Below are positions 19,412 through 27,413 of a DNA stretch of 64,000 bases, piece by piece. The notes under the pieces were generated by a model. It saw nothing but the letters and a program-made list of their open reading frames with translations. It was not told the origin of the DNA and ran no database searches. Positions within the stretch are counted from its first letter, which is position 1. Each line of letters opens with the position of its first letter. The position numbers were made by a program, and so were the translations under genes. The stretch is from Brevundimonas pondensis (GTDB taxonomy: Bacteria > Pseudomonadota > Alphaproteobacteria > Caulobacterales > Caulobacteraceae), in the NCBI RefSeq assembly GCF_017487345.1, contig NZ_CP062006.1, positions 1,432,001-1,496,000 of the forward strand, in the 5' to 3' direction.

Positions 19412-19894
19412 TCAACGCACCGTGGCCGCGCGCGTTCCGCGACGCGCCCGGAAGAAGGATCGCAGGGCGTTGGCGGCGGGCTCAGCCATGACGCCGCCCT
19501 CGACGGCAGGGCGCCAGTGGCATGTCGGTTGATCGAAGAAACGCCCGCCGTGGATCACCGCGCCGCCCTTGGGATCGTCCGCGCCCCAGACGACGCGACC
19601 GATGCGGGCGTGGCTGATGGCGCCCGCGCACATGGCGCAGGGTTCCAGGGTTACATAAAGTGTCAGGTCAGTAAGGCGATAATTCTGCAACTTCGCCGCC
19701 GCATCTCGCAGGGCGACGATTTCGGCATGAGCTGTCGGATCATGGGCGGTTATGGGGCCATTTTGCCCGCGACCAAGCACTTCGCCGGTCGTTTCGTCGA
19801 CAATTATCGCGCCCACGGGCACTTCGCCCGCTTGCGCCGCCGCTTGCGCCAAGTCGAGCGCCATGCTCATGAACCGCTCATCATGGATCGCCAT
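19412..19894 (-). CDS. tadA: tRNA-specific adenosine deaminase
   Basis: A 160-residue zinc deaminase that makes inosine at tRNA-Arg wobble position 34. Zinc and catalytic residues are His56 and Glu58 in HAEIVALRDA, and Cys86 and Cys89 in LEPCAMCAGA. The start at 19894 gives MAIHDERFMSMALDLAQ, which aligns with the usual first helix of TadA; an ATG at 19870 is possible but truncates it. At 19894 the start overlaps the divergently transcribed pseudouridine synthase by 12 bases. A longer open frame upstream is antisense and rejected. Confidence 0.93.
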   Translation of the reverse strand: MAIHDERFMSMALDLAQAAAQAGEVPVGAIIVDETTGEVLGRGQNGPITAHDPTAHAEIVALRDAAAKLQNYRLTDLTLYVTLEPCAMCAGAISHARIGRVVWGADDPKGGAVIHGGRFFDQPTCHWRPAVEGGVMAEPAANALRSFFRARRGTRAATVR

Positions 19895-21511
19895 CCCAAA
19901 GACAACGACAAGAACCCCCGCTTCCGTCAAGATGACGGTCCGCGCGGTCCCCGTAAATTCGCCGACGCGCGTCCGGACAAGGGCGGCTTCGGAGACCGCA
20001 AAGGCCCATCGCGCGGCGACCGCAAGGACGATCGCGGCGACAAGCCTTTTGCGAAGGGCGCCGGCAAGGGCGGCCCAAAAGGCGCCAAGGAACCGGCCGC
20101 ACCGCTGCGCAGCGAGCGAATCGCCAAGGCCATGGCGCGCGCCGGCATCGCCTCGCGTCGCGAAGTCGAGCGTCTGATCGGTCTGGGCAAGGTGGCGGTC
20201 AACGGCCGCATACTGGATACGCCAGCGACCCTGGTGACGCGCGACGACGTGATCACCGTCAACGGCAAGCCGATGGGCGCAGCCCAGGCCACGCGCGTCT
20301 GGCGCTATCACAAGCCGGCCGGCCTGATCACCAGCCACAACGATCCGGCGGGACGCCCGACCGTGTTCGACGCCCTGCCCAGCGGCCTGCCGCGCGTGAT
20401 CTCGGTCGGACGCCTCGACCTGAACACCGAGGGCCTGTTGCTGCTGACCAACGACGGCGAGCTGAGCCGGGCGCTGGAAATGCCGGACACGGCCCTGGTG
20501 CGTCACTATCGCGCCCGCGCCCGCGGTCGCATCACCCAGGCCGAGCTGGACAAGCTGAAGACCGGCTGCACCATCGAGGGCGTCCACTACGGCCCGATGG
20601 AAGCGACCATCGACAAGGCCAAGGAAAAAGAGGACGGCGAGCGCAGCTCGGCCAATCTGTGGATCAGCGTCTCGATCACCGAAGGCAAGAACCGCGAGGT
20701 CCGCAAGGTCCTGGAGTCGGTCGGTCTGACGGTGAACCGCCTGATCCGTCTGGCCTATGGCCCGTTCCAGCTCGGCACTTTGCCGGTCGGGGCGGTCGAG
20801 GAAGTCGGCCCGCGCGTGATCCGCGAGATGCTGGCTGACCACATCCGGCCCGAGAACCTGCCGACCGGCAACTCGGTCTCGACGCCCGCGCCGATCCCGG
20901 GCCGCCGCACCTCGTCGCCGATCGTGACGGGCAAGTCGGGTTCGGCCATGTCGGACCCCTCACGCAAGCCCAGCCGCGTCCGCGCCGCCACGGAGGCCCA
21001 GGCCGACGCGGTCGACCGCCGCGAACGCCCGGCCAAGAAGGAGGGCTGGGCCAAGGCCACGCCCAAGTTCGAGCACACCAAGACCTTCAAACCGCGCGCT
21101 CGCCCGCAAGCCTCTGAAGGCGGCGAGTGGTCGGATCGTCCGCGCAAGCCTTTCAATCGGTCTGAGCCGCAGTTCATCGATGACCGCCGCGCGCCGCGCG
21201 ACGGCGCCAAGGGCGGCTTCAGCGACCGCCCCAAGCGGGACTTCAAGCCCCGTGACGGCGCGCCGCGCTCGGACGGTGATCGTCCGCAACGCGATTTCAA
21301 GCCGCGCGAGGGCGGGTTCAGCGATCGACCCAAGCGGGACTTCAAACCCCGCGAGGGCGGTTCGAGCGATCGTCCGCAACGTGACTTCAAACCGCGCGAC
21401 GGCGCTCCGCGCTCGGGCGGCAAGCCGGGCGGCGGCTCGCGTCCCGGCGGCGGCAAACCCTTCGGCGGCAAGCCTTCGGGCGGTCGCGGCGGTCCGCGCG
21501 ACCGCGGCTAA
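19883..21511 (+). CDS. rluB: Pseudouridine synthase (RluB-like) with long disordered tail
   Basis: A 542-residue member of the RsuA/RluB/E/F family, which isomerises uridine in rRNA. A basic low-complexity N-terminus (about 1-70) leads to an S4 domain (SERIAKAMARAGIASRREVERLIGLGKVAVNG), then the catalytic domain with the Asp motif in SVGRLDLNTEGLLLLTNDGEL and REVRKVLESVGLTVNRLIRL. The last 200 residues are rich in Arg, Lys, Pro, Gly and carry four DRP(K/Q)RDFKPR repeats. RluB acting on 23S rRNA is the best guess, though RsuA-like specificity is not excluded. The start overlaps tadA. Confidence 0.9.
   Translation: MDRHPKDNDKNPRFRQDDGPRGPRKFADARPDKGGFGDRKGPSRGDRKDDRGDKPFAKGAGKGGPKGAKEPAAPLRSERIAKAMARAGIASRREVERLIGLGKVAVNGRILDTPATLVTRDDVITVNGKPMGAAQATRVWRYHKPAGLITSHNDPAGRPTVFDALPSGLPRVISVGRLDLNTEGLLLLTNDGELSRALEMPDTALVRHYRARARGRITQAELDKLKTGCTIEGVHYGPMEATIDKAKEKEDGERSSANLWISVSITEGKNREVRKVLESVGLTVNRLIRLAYGPFQLGTLPVGAVEEVGPRVIREMLADHIRPENLPTGNSVSTPAPIPGRRTSSPIVTGKSGSAMSDPSRKPSRVRAATEAQADAVDRRERPAKKEGWAKATPKFEHTKTFKPRARPQASEGGEWSDRPRKPFNRSEPQFIDDRRAPRDGAKGGFSDRPKRDFKPRDGAPRSDGDRPQRDFKPREGGFSDRPKRDFKPREGGSSDRPQRDFKPRDGAPRSGGKPGGGSRPGGGKPFGGKPSGGRGGPRDRG
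21224..21411 (+). repeat. In-frame repeats in the pseudouridine synthase tail
   Basis: Four copies of a DRP(K/Q)RDFKPR(D/E)G motif begin at 21224, 21278, 21323 and 21368, with spacings of 54, 45 and 45 bases. They encode a basic, probably RNA-binding disordered tail and are followed by a glycine-rich end (GGKPGGGSRPGGG). Recombination between copies could alter length among strains. The element is coding and not a CRISPR. Confidence 0.85.
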
Positions 21512-21532
21512 GGGCCGGATGGGGAGCTGACG

Positions 21533-21961
21533 ATGGTCGAGGTCAAGGACGGCGCGCGACGGGCGGGCCGTTGCCTGTGCGGCGCGGTGAGGTTCACCGC
21601 CGCGCCGCAGGGCGGGATGCACGCCTGTCATTGCGAGAGCTGTCGCCGGGTTTCGGGCGGGGTCTCGCTGAGCGTCGACTGTGGCGACAGCGTCGAGGTT
21701 GTTGGACCGGTCGCGACCTACGCGTCCTCGGCGTGGGCGGAGCGTCAGTTCTGCCCCACCTGCGGCTCCGGCCTGTTCTGGCGGTTGAAGGCGGGCGGCA
21801 TGACCATGGTGTCGATCCAGGCCTTTGAAGACCCCTCGGCCTTCGCCTTCGAGGACGAGATCTATATCGACGCCAAGCCCGCCAACTATGATTTCGCCGG
21901 CGACCGCCCGCGCCTGACCGGCGCCGAGGTCGAGGCCATGTACGCGCCGAACGAGGGCTGA
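21533..21961 (+). CDS. GFA/CENP-V family zinc protein
   Basis: A 142-residue protein of the glutathione-dependent formaldehyde-activating (GFA) fold. Cysteine clusters are CLCGAVRFTA, CHCESCRR and FCPTCGSGLFW, which bind zinc in the family. Most members have no demonstrated formaldehyde activity, so only the family is claimed. It lies 21 bases after the pseudouridine synthase and two bases before rsmD, consistent with one transcript. Confidence 0.88.
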   Translation: MVEVKDGARRAGRCLCGAVRFTAAPQGGMHACHCESCRRVSGGVSLSVDCGDSVEVVGPVATYASSAWAERQFCPTCGSGLFWRLKAGGMTMVSIQAFEDPSAFAFEDEIYIDAKPANYDFAGDRPRLTGAEVEAMYAPNEG

Positions 21962-21963
21962 CC

Positions 21964-22530
21964 ATGCGGATCGTTGCAGGCAGCCTGAAGGGGCGCGCCA
22001 TCCTGGCGCCTGAGGGACAGAACACGCGCCCGACCTCGGATCGGGCGCGTCAGGCCATCTTCAACGTGCTGGAACACGCCGCCTGGGCCGAAGGCCTGCA
22101 GGAGGCGCGGGTCATGGACATCTACGCCGGGTCAGGCGCCCTGGGGTTCGAGGCGATCTCGCGCGGGGCGGCCTTCGCCCTGTTCGTCGAAATCGATGAC
22201 GGCGCGCGCGGCGTGATCCGCGAGAACATGGACGCCTATGGCCTGTTCGGCCGAGCGCGGGTGCATCGCCGCAGCGCGATCGATCTGGGCGAACGTCCGG
22301 GCTCGGTAGGCGAGGCCTTTGACCTGGCCTTCCTTGATCCGCCCTACGGCAAGGGACTGGGCGAACAGACGCTGCAGCGGCTGCGTGAAGGTCAATGGCT
22401 GAAGCCGGGCGCCATCGTGGTGTTCGAGCGTGGCTCGGACGAACCCGACATCGACACCCCAGGCTATGAGCGCCTGGACGCGCGCGACTATGGCGCAGCG
22501 CGTGTCCTGTTCCTGAGAAAAGAACACTGA
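21964..22530 (+). CDS. rsmD: 16S rRNA (guanine966-N2)-methyltransferase
   Basis: A 188-residue SAM-dependent methyltransferase that modifies G966 of 16S rRNA. The N-terminus MRIVAGSLKGRAI, then TRPTSDRARQAIFNVL, the SAM motif VMDIYAGSGALGFEAISRGA, and the catalytic LDPPYGKG are diagnostic. Its place behind an RluB-type synthase is conserved in many alphaproteobacteria and suggests an rRNA-modification unit. Start two bases after the GFA gene stop. Confidence 0.95.
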   Translation: MRIVAGSLKGRAILAPEGQNTRPTSDRARQAIFNVLEHAAWAEGLQEARVMDIYAGSGALGFEAISRGAAFALFVEIDDGARGVIRENMDAYGLFGRARVHRRSAIDLGERPGSVGEAFDLAFLDPPYGKGLGEQTLQRLREGQWLKPGAIVVFERGSDEPDIDTPGYERLDARDYGAARVLFLRKEH

Positions 22531-22570
22531 TACCGTTGGCGTCAGTCTTGGGACGGGCGCGGAGAGTGTC

Positions 22571-23575
22571 ATGCTTGGAGCCGTTGCGCGGCGCATCCTG
22601 ATCGGGGCGGCGCTGGCCACAGGGTTGGCGTTGGGACTGGTTCCGGGATTGGCCCCGGGATTGGCGTGGGCCCAGGACCGCGTGACCTCGTCGCCCGTAG
22701 CGGGCTTCCCCCACGCCAAGGTCTATGTCGCAGAGGGGCAGGGGCCTCGGCCCGTGGTGGTCATACTGCATGGCGCCGACGGCGGGACCGAAGCGGGCGA
22801 CCGGTTCGGTCCGATCTTGGCTGGCATGGGTTATGCGGCGGTGGGGTTGCCCTATTACTCACCGGACTGGGGCCAATACGCTCCGCCCAAGGCTCTGCCC
22901 GAGATCGCGGGCAGCTTTGTCGATATTCGAGTGGATCAGCTGGCGGAGCTGCGCGACGCGCTGCGCGGGATGCCGGGCGTCGATGTCGAACGGTTCGGCC
23001 TGTTCGGGGCCTCCAAGGGGGCGGAGTTCGCCCTGATCGCGGCCAGTCGTTACGACTGGATCGACGCGGTTGTCGCCTATGCTCCCACGGATGTCGTCTG
23101 GGAGGGTTGGGGCCTGGAGACGGTTGAGGCCGAGGGCACGCGATCGTCCTTCTCGTTTGCGGGCCAACCGCTGCCCTTCATGCCCTATCGCGGTTTTGTC
23201 GAGGGGCTGCTGGCCGGGCCGGGCAAGGCGGATCTGCGCGCCATCCACGCGAACGGACGAGCGGACCACCCGGAGAAGGAGGCCGAGGCGCGCATTCCGG
23301 TCGAGGCCTATGCCGGGTCGTTGATCCTGATCGCGGGCGGGCGGGACACCCAGTGGGATGCGGCGGCGGCGACGCGCGCCATTGTGGCGTCACGAGAGGC
23401 GGCGGGGCGCGAGACGACGGCCCTGATCTATTCCGAGGCGGGCCATGATCTGGTCGGCGACGGCGGGCCGCGCGAAAGCCCGCGCAGCGGCGGCTCGCCC
23501 GAGGCGGATGCGGCGGCGCGCCAGGACGCCTGGCCCAAGGTGACGGCCTTCATGGCGGCGGCGCTGAAGCCCTGA
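22571..23575 (+). CDS. Secreted alpha/beta hydrolase (BAAT C-terminal-like)
   Basis: A 334-residue protein with a signal peptide cleaved after AWA (about residue 34), whose hydrophobic core contains a short repeat (LVPGLAPGLAWA). The nucleophile elbow is FGASKGAEFALIA, characteristic of acyl-CoA thioesterase/BAAT C-terminal and dienelactone-hydrolase relatives; the acid and His are probably the D in GGRDTQWDAA and H in SEAGHDLVG. The substrate is unknown. A periplasmic location argues against acyl-CoA, so an ester or peptide-like substrate is more likely. Confidence 0.78.
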   Translation: MLGAVARRILIGAALATGLALGLVPGLAPGLAWAQDRVTSSPVAGFPHAKVYVAEGQGPRPVVVILHGADGGTEAGDRFGPILAGMGYAAVGLPYYSPDWGQYAPPKALPEIAGSFVDIRVDQLAELRDALRGMPGVDVERFGLFGASKGAEFALIAASRYDWIDAVVAYAPTDVVWEGWGLETVEAEGTRSSFSFAGQPLPFMPYRGFVEGLLAGPGKADLRAIHANGRADHPEKEAEARIPVEAYAGSLILIAGGRDTQWDAAAATRAIVASREAAGRETTALIYSEAGHDLVGDGGPRESPRSGGSPEADAAARQDAWPKVTAFMAAALKP

Positions 23576-23576
23576 C

Positions 23577-23608
23577 GGACGCGCGCGACGGCTGTGTCAC
23601 GCGCGTCC
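23577..23608. terminator. Bidirectional hairpin between convergent genes
   Basis: Perfect 9-base arms ggacgcgcg (23577-23585) and cgcgcgtcc (23600-23608) with a 14-base loop lie between the hydrolase stop codon and the convergent yjhX gene. No long T-run on either side. A shared terminator is the simplest reading. Confidence 0.5.
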
Positions 23609-23614
23609 TTGATG

Positions 23615-23890
23615 TCAGACGCCGCGTCCTGAGACGCGATTGTCCAACTGGCTGCGCAGGCGGCTCAGTCCGTCGCGATTGACGACATAGGGGCCGCCGT
23701 TTCGCGACCTGATGACGCCCTTGCGCTTCAGGCTGCGCCATTGCTCGAGATTGCAGCCGTCCAGCACCCAGCCTTCGCGGGTGAAGCAGCGGGCGGCGAT
23801 GATGCGGCCCTGTTCGTCGCGTTCCAGCAGGATGCGACCGCCCTGGGCCAGGGCGTGGAGCGTGCGTTGTTCCGCACGGGAGATGTTCAT
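23615..23890 (-). CDS. yjhX: YjhX-family protein (putative toxin)
   Basis: A 91-residue protein that matches the E. coli YjhX/UPF0386 pattern from memory: [20 protein letters not shown], then [43 protein letters not shown]. The fold is a winged-helix-like domain. E. coli YjhX has been listed as a toxin neutralised by the acetyltransferase YjhQ. No acetyltransferase lies next to this gene, so toxin function here is doubtful. It is monocistronic. Confidence 0.88.
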   Translation of the reverse strand: MNISRAEQRTLHALAQGGRILLERDEQGRIIAARCFTREGWVLDGCNLEQWRSLKRKGVIRSRNGGPYVVNRDGLSRLRSQLDNRVSGRGV

Positions 23891-24065
23891 TTCGGATTGT
23901 CCGGGACAGGCGTCAGCGTGCGCCCGGCGTCGATCATTCAGACGCGGGGCGTTACGAGCGGCCTCGGACGGGTTTCAGCGTCCGGGCCTCAGGCCGTGAA
24001 CACATTCTCAGACATAAACAGTCCCAACAGGTGAGGGGCTCAGATAGCGAGGGCCAGCGACGGTT

Positions 24066-24533
24066 TCAATCGCCCCGGCGCAGCTTTTGGGCCAACCCAC
24101 GCGCACCGGCGGTCACATCGGCCCAGGTGAGGTCGAAGCCGTCCTCGTCGCCGAAATAGGGATCGGCGACCAGCTGACCCTCGCGGCCCTCGACATGATC
24201 CAGCAGCAGGCTGAGTTCGGCCGTGGCGTCGGGCGGGGCGAGGCGGCGCAGGTTGGCGAGGTTGTCCTCGTCCAGCGCCACCACGTGGGTGAAGCGACGG
24301 AAGTCGATGGGTTTCACCTGACGCCCGCGCAGGCTTGAGATGTCGACGCCGTTCTTGCGGGCGACGGCCTGGGCGCGCGGATCGGGCGGAGAGCCGACGT
24401 GCCAGGAGCCTGTGCCGGCGGAATCCACGATGACGTCCAGCTTCAGGCGGCGCGTTTCTTCGCGGAAGGCGGCCTCGGCCAGGGGTGAGCGACAGATGTT
24501 TCCAAGGCAGACGAAGAGGACGCTGTAGGGCAT
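24066..24533 (-). CDS. Low-molecular-weight protein tyrosine phosphatase
   Basis: A 155-residue phosphatase with the P-loop CLGNICRS near the N-terminus (nucleophile Cys9, Arg15) and the general acid Asp in ADPYFGDEDGF. VDSAGTGSWHVGSPPDPRAQ is the typical second loop. Substrates may be protein tyrosine phosphate, or arginine phosphate in some relatives. It starts four bases after the mutL stop codon on the same strand and is probably cotranscribed. The 175 bases between it and yjhX contain no gene I can support. Confidence 0.92.
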   Translation of the reverse strand: MPYSVLFVCLGNICRSPLAEAAFREETRRLKLDVIVDSAGTGSWHVGSPPDPRAQAVARKNGVDISSLRGRQVKPIDFRRFTHVVALDEDNLANLRRLAPPDATAELSLLLDHVEGREGQLVADPYFGDEDGFDLTWADVTAGARGLAQKLRRGD

Positions 24534-24537
24534 TGAA

Positions 24538-26451
24538 TTACCGGCGTCCGAACAGCTTCTCGAGATCGTTGAGCTTCAGCTCCACATAGGTGGGGCGACC
24601 GTGGTTGCATTGGCCGGAGTGGGGCGTGGCCTCCATCTGGCGCAGCAGGGCGTTCATTTCGGGGGCGCTGAGGACGCGGCCGGCGCGGACGCTGCCGTGA
24701 CAGGCCATGGTGCCGCAGACCTCGGCCATGCGCTCCTTTAGCGACAGGGCGGCGCCGTGTTCGGACAGGTCGTCGGCGATGTCGCGGATCAGGCCCTGAA
24801 CATCGGTGTCGCCCAGAAGCGCAGGGGTTTCGCGGACCAGCACCGCGCCGACGCCGAAGGCTTCGATGATCAGGCCCATGTCGGCCAGTTCCTCGGCCTT
24901 GGCGGCGACGCGATCGGCCTCGGCGGGGTCCAGTTCGACCACTTCAGGCGTCAGCAGGGCCTGACGGGTGACGGCGCCGTGGGCCATCTGGGTCTTCATC
25001 CGCTCATAGACGAGGCGTTCATGGGCGGCGTGCTGATCGACCACGATCAGACCGTCGCGCGTCTGGGCGACGATATAGGTGCCGTGCAGCTGGGCGCGGG
25101 CGGCGCCGAGCGGGTAGTCGATCAGGTCGGGCGGGGTCTGGGCGCTCGGCGCGATCTGACCGGCGTGTTCGGCCTGGATTTCACCGAGGGTGCGGAAGCT
25201 GGGGGCGGCGGCTTCGCCGCTCCAGGTATGCTCGATGCGGGCGGAGCGCTCGTTGAGGCCCGGCAGGTTCTGGGCGGCGGCGGCCGGTTGCGACCAACCC
25301 TGCCAGCCGCTCCAGCCGGGCGCGGCGTTTCCGAACGACTGGGCCGTGGGCGAGGAGGGGGTGTGGAGCGCCTCGCCGGTGTGGGCGCGGAAGCCGGACA
25401 GGGCGTCGGCGGCGACCGTGGTCGAGGCGCGATGGCCCGCCGCGTGCAGGGCGTGGCGCAGGGCGCCGACGATCAGGCCGCGCACCAGGGCCGGATCACG
25501 GAAGCGGACCTCGGCTTTCGCGGGGTGGACGTTCACATCGACGTAGAGCGGGTCGATGTCGAGGAAGAGGGCCGCCGCCGGGTGCCGATCGCGGGCTAGG
25601 AAGTCGGCGTAGGCGCCGCGCAGGGCGCCCTGCAGCAGGCGATCGCGCACCGGGCGGCCGTTGACGAACAGGAACTGATGCGCCGCATTGCCGCGCGAAT
25701 AGGTGGGCAGGCCCGCGTAGCCGGACAGGCGCACGCCGTCGCGTTCCTGATCGATCAGCAAGGCGTTTGCCTCGAAGTCGCGGCCCAGCAGGGCGCCGAG
25801 ACGTTTCAGGCGGCCCTCGAAGCCCGGATGCTCGGCCGGCAGGCGCAGCGTCACCTTGCCGTCCAGCGACAGGGTGAAGGCGACGGCTTCGTGGGCCATG
25901 GCCTGACGCTTGATCTCTTCCGAGATGGCCATGGCCTCGGAGCGCTCGGACTTCATGAACTTGAGGCGGGCGGGGGTGGCGTAGAAGAGATCGCGGACCT
26001 CGACCCGGGCCCCGTGCGGGCCGGGGAAGCCTGCGGGGGCTGTCGGGCGCTGATCGCCGCCGTCCACGGTGACGGACCAGGCGTCGGCTTCTTCCTTGGC
26101 GCGGGTGGTGATGGTCAGGCGGGCGACTGACCCGATGGAGGGCAGGGCCTCGCCGCGGAAGCCGAGGGTGTGGATGCGCAGCAGGTCCACGTCGCCTGCG
26201 TCGTCAGGCTCAAGCTTCGATGTAGCGTGGCGCTCGACCGCCAGCGGCAGTTCGTCTTTTGGAATGCCCTTGCCGTCGTCGGCGATCAGGATGCGGGTCA
26301 GACCGCCGCCGTCCGCCTGGATCTCGACGCGCGAGGCCCCGGCGTCCAGCGCGTTCTCGACCAGTTCCTTGATGGCGCTGGCGGGGCGTTCGACCACCTC
26401 GCCGGCGGCGATGCGGTTGACGGTTTCGGGGGGGAGGCGACGAATGGGCAT
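24538..26451 (-). CDS. mutL: DNA mismatch repair protein MutL
   Basis: A 637-residue mismatch-repair matchmaker. The GHKL ATPase motifs are [19 protein letters not shown] and [18 protein letters not shown]. The C-terminal dimerisation domain includes [21 protein letters not shown], and the last segment has [13 protein letters not shown] and a [13 protein letters not shown] zinc/endonuclease-type motif. The [12 protein letters not shown] and CNHGRPT pattern is found in bacteria with a latent nuclease site. The central linker is poorly conserved. The start is next to the divergent yceI gene. Confidence 0.96.
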   Translation of the reverse strand: MPIRRLPPETVNRIAAGEVVERPASAIKELVENALDAGASRVEIQADGGGLTRILIADDGKGIPKDELPLAVERHATSKLEPDDAGDVDLLRIHTLGFRGEALPSIGSVARLTITTRAKEEADAWSVTVDGGDQRPTAPAGFPGPHGARVEVRDLFYATPARLKFMKSERSEAMAISEEIKRQAMAHEAVAFTLSLDGKVTLRLPAEHPGFEGRLKRLGALLGRDFEANALLIDQERDGVRLSGYAGLPTYSRGNAAHQFLFVNGRPVRDRLLQGALRGAYADFLARDRHPAAALFLDIDPLYVDVNVHPAKAEVRFRDPALVRGLIVGALRHALHAAGHRASTTVAADALSGFRAHTGEALHTPSSPTAQSFGNAAPGWSGWQGWSQPAAAAQNLPGLNERSARIEHTWSGEAAAPSFRTLGEIQAEHAGQIAPSAQTPPDLIDYPLGAARAQLHGTYIVAQTRDGLIVVDQHAAHERLVYERMKTQMAHGAVTRQALLTPEVVELDPAEADRVAAKAEELADMGLIIEAFGVGAVLVRETPALLGDTDVQGLIRDIADDLSEHGAALSLKERMAEVCGTMACHGSVRAGRVLSAPEMNALLRQMEATPHSGQCNHGRPTYVELKLNDLEKLFGRR

Positions 26452-26518
26452 GTGAGTCGCAAGATAGGCGGGCGGCGCGCAGGGCGCACCTCAATCCGCA
26501 TTTTTGCACGAACGGGGC

Positions 26519-26553
26519 TTGAAGGGCTGCAATCGCAACTTATACTGTTGCAG
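26519..26553 (+). promoter_or_regulatory. Promoter of the YceI lipoprotein gene with palindrome over the -10
   Basis: TTGAAG (26519-26524) and TATACT (26541-26546) with 16 bases between resemble a sigma-70 promoter. The -10 sits in the centre of a perfect inverted repeat, GCAAC (26535-26539), seven bases, GTTGC (26547-26551), and a wider pair CTGCAA / TTGCAG (26527-26532, 26548-26553). A repressor bound there would block RNA polymerase. The regulator is not identified. Confidence 0.5.
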
Positions 26554-26632
26554 TCCGAGCGGCGCGCCGACGGACAAAGCAACCGTTTCTGGGCCTCGTG
26601 TCCAGTCCTGAACATTCAACGAGGTCCCTTCC

Positions 26633-27343
26633 ATGAAGATCAAAGCCGCCATTCTGGCCGTTTCGGCCGCCGCTCTGCTGGCCGCCTGCAGCCCCGCCGC
26701 CGATAAGTCCGCCGCCCCGGCTGCCGACGCCGTCTCGACCGCCCCGGTCGAGCTGAAGGCTCCGGCCGGCGTCTATGTCATGGACCCGACCCACGCCTCG
26801 CTGCAGTGGTCGATCGGTCACAACACGATTTCCAACTACACGGCCCGCTTCAACAAGTTCGACGCCAAGATCACGCTGGACCCGGCCAACCTGGCCAACA
26901 GCGCGGTCGAGGTCAGCATCGACCCGGCCTCGGTCGACGCCAATTATCCGGGCGACTACACCGGCACCCACGCGGGCTCGGGCTTCAAGAGCTGGAGCGA
27001 GGACATCGCGAAGAACAAGAACTTCCTGAACGCCGGCGCCTTCCCGCAGATCACCTTCAAGTCGACCAAGGTCGAACTGACCGGCCCGCGCACGGCCAAG
27101 GTGACGGGCGACCTGACCTTCCTGGGCGTGACCAAGCCGGTGACTCTGGACGCGACCTTCGGCGGCGAGATCGAGAAGCACCCCTTCATGCAGGTCCCGA
27201 CCCTCGGCTTCGCGGCTGAAGGCAAGTTCAAGCGCTCGGACTTCGGTATGCCGGTCGGTCCGGTGGGCGACGAGACCACCATCCGCTTCGACGGCGAGTT
27301 CCTGCAGCAGGTGGCTCCGGCCGCCGCCGCCCCGGCCGCCTAA
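26633..27343 (+). CDS. YceI-family lipoprotein
   Basis: A 236-residue periplasmic lipid-binding lipocalin-like protein. The signal ends in the lipobox LLAAC (Cys19). The YceI domain runs from about residue 45: VYVMDPTHASLQWSIGHNTISNYTARFNKFDAKI, SAVEVSIDPASVDANYPG, and TFLGVTKPVTLDATFGG. Members bind isoprenoid quinones. It is followed by a strong terminator and then by the cytochrome b561-YceI fusion, which carries a second YceI domain. Confidence 0.92.
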   Translation: MKIKAAILAVSAAALLAACSPAADKSAAPAADAVSTAPVELKAPAGVYVMDPTHASLQWSIGHNTISNYTARFNKFDAKITLDPANLANSAVEVSIDPASVDANYPGDYTGTHAGSGFKSWSEDIAKNKNFLNAGAFPQITFKSTKVELTGPRTAKVTGDLTFLGVTKPVTLDATFGGEIEKHPFMQVPTLGFAAEGKFKRSDFGMPVGPVGDETTIRFDGEFLQQVAPAAAAPAA

Positions 27344-27358
27344 GGCAGCGTGAATGAG

Positions 27359-27393
27359 CGGGCGGGGCCGGACGGTCCCGCCCGTTTTCTTTT
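27359..27393 (+). terminator. Intrinsic terminator after the YceI gene
   Basis: Arms cgggcgggg (27359-27367) and tcccgcccg (27376-27384) form a nine-pair stem with one G-T pair and an 8-base loop, followed by TTTTCTTTT. This is a classical Rho-independent terminator and separates the two YceI genes into different transcripts. Confidence 0.92.
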
Positions 27394-27413
27394 GAGTTTT
27401 AGCGAGTTTCGCC

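Noticed and set aside
19895..20842. N-terminal extension of the tadA frame
   Set aside because: It lies antisense to the pseudouridine synthase and has no TadA similarity; the TadA helix starts at 19894.
21224..21411. Possible CRISPR-like repeats
   Set aside because: Units are coding, in frame, directly abutting and encode a conserved peptide motif; there are no unique spacers of constant length.
23615..24533. Toxin-antitoxin pair of YjhX with its neighbour
   Set aside because: The neighbour is a low-molecular-weight tyrosine phosphatase in the mutL transcript; no antitoxin-like ORF is found in the 175-base gap.
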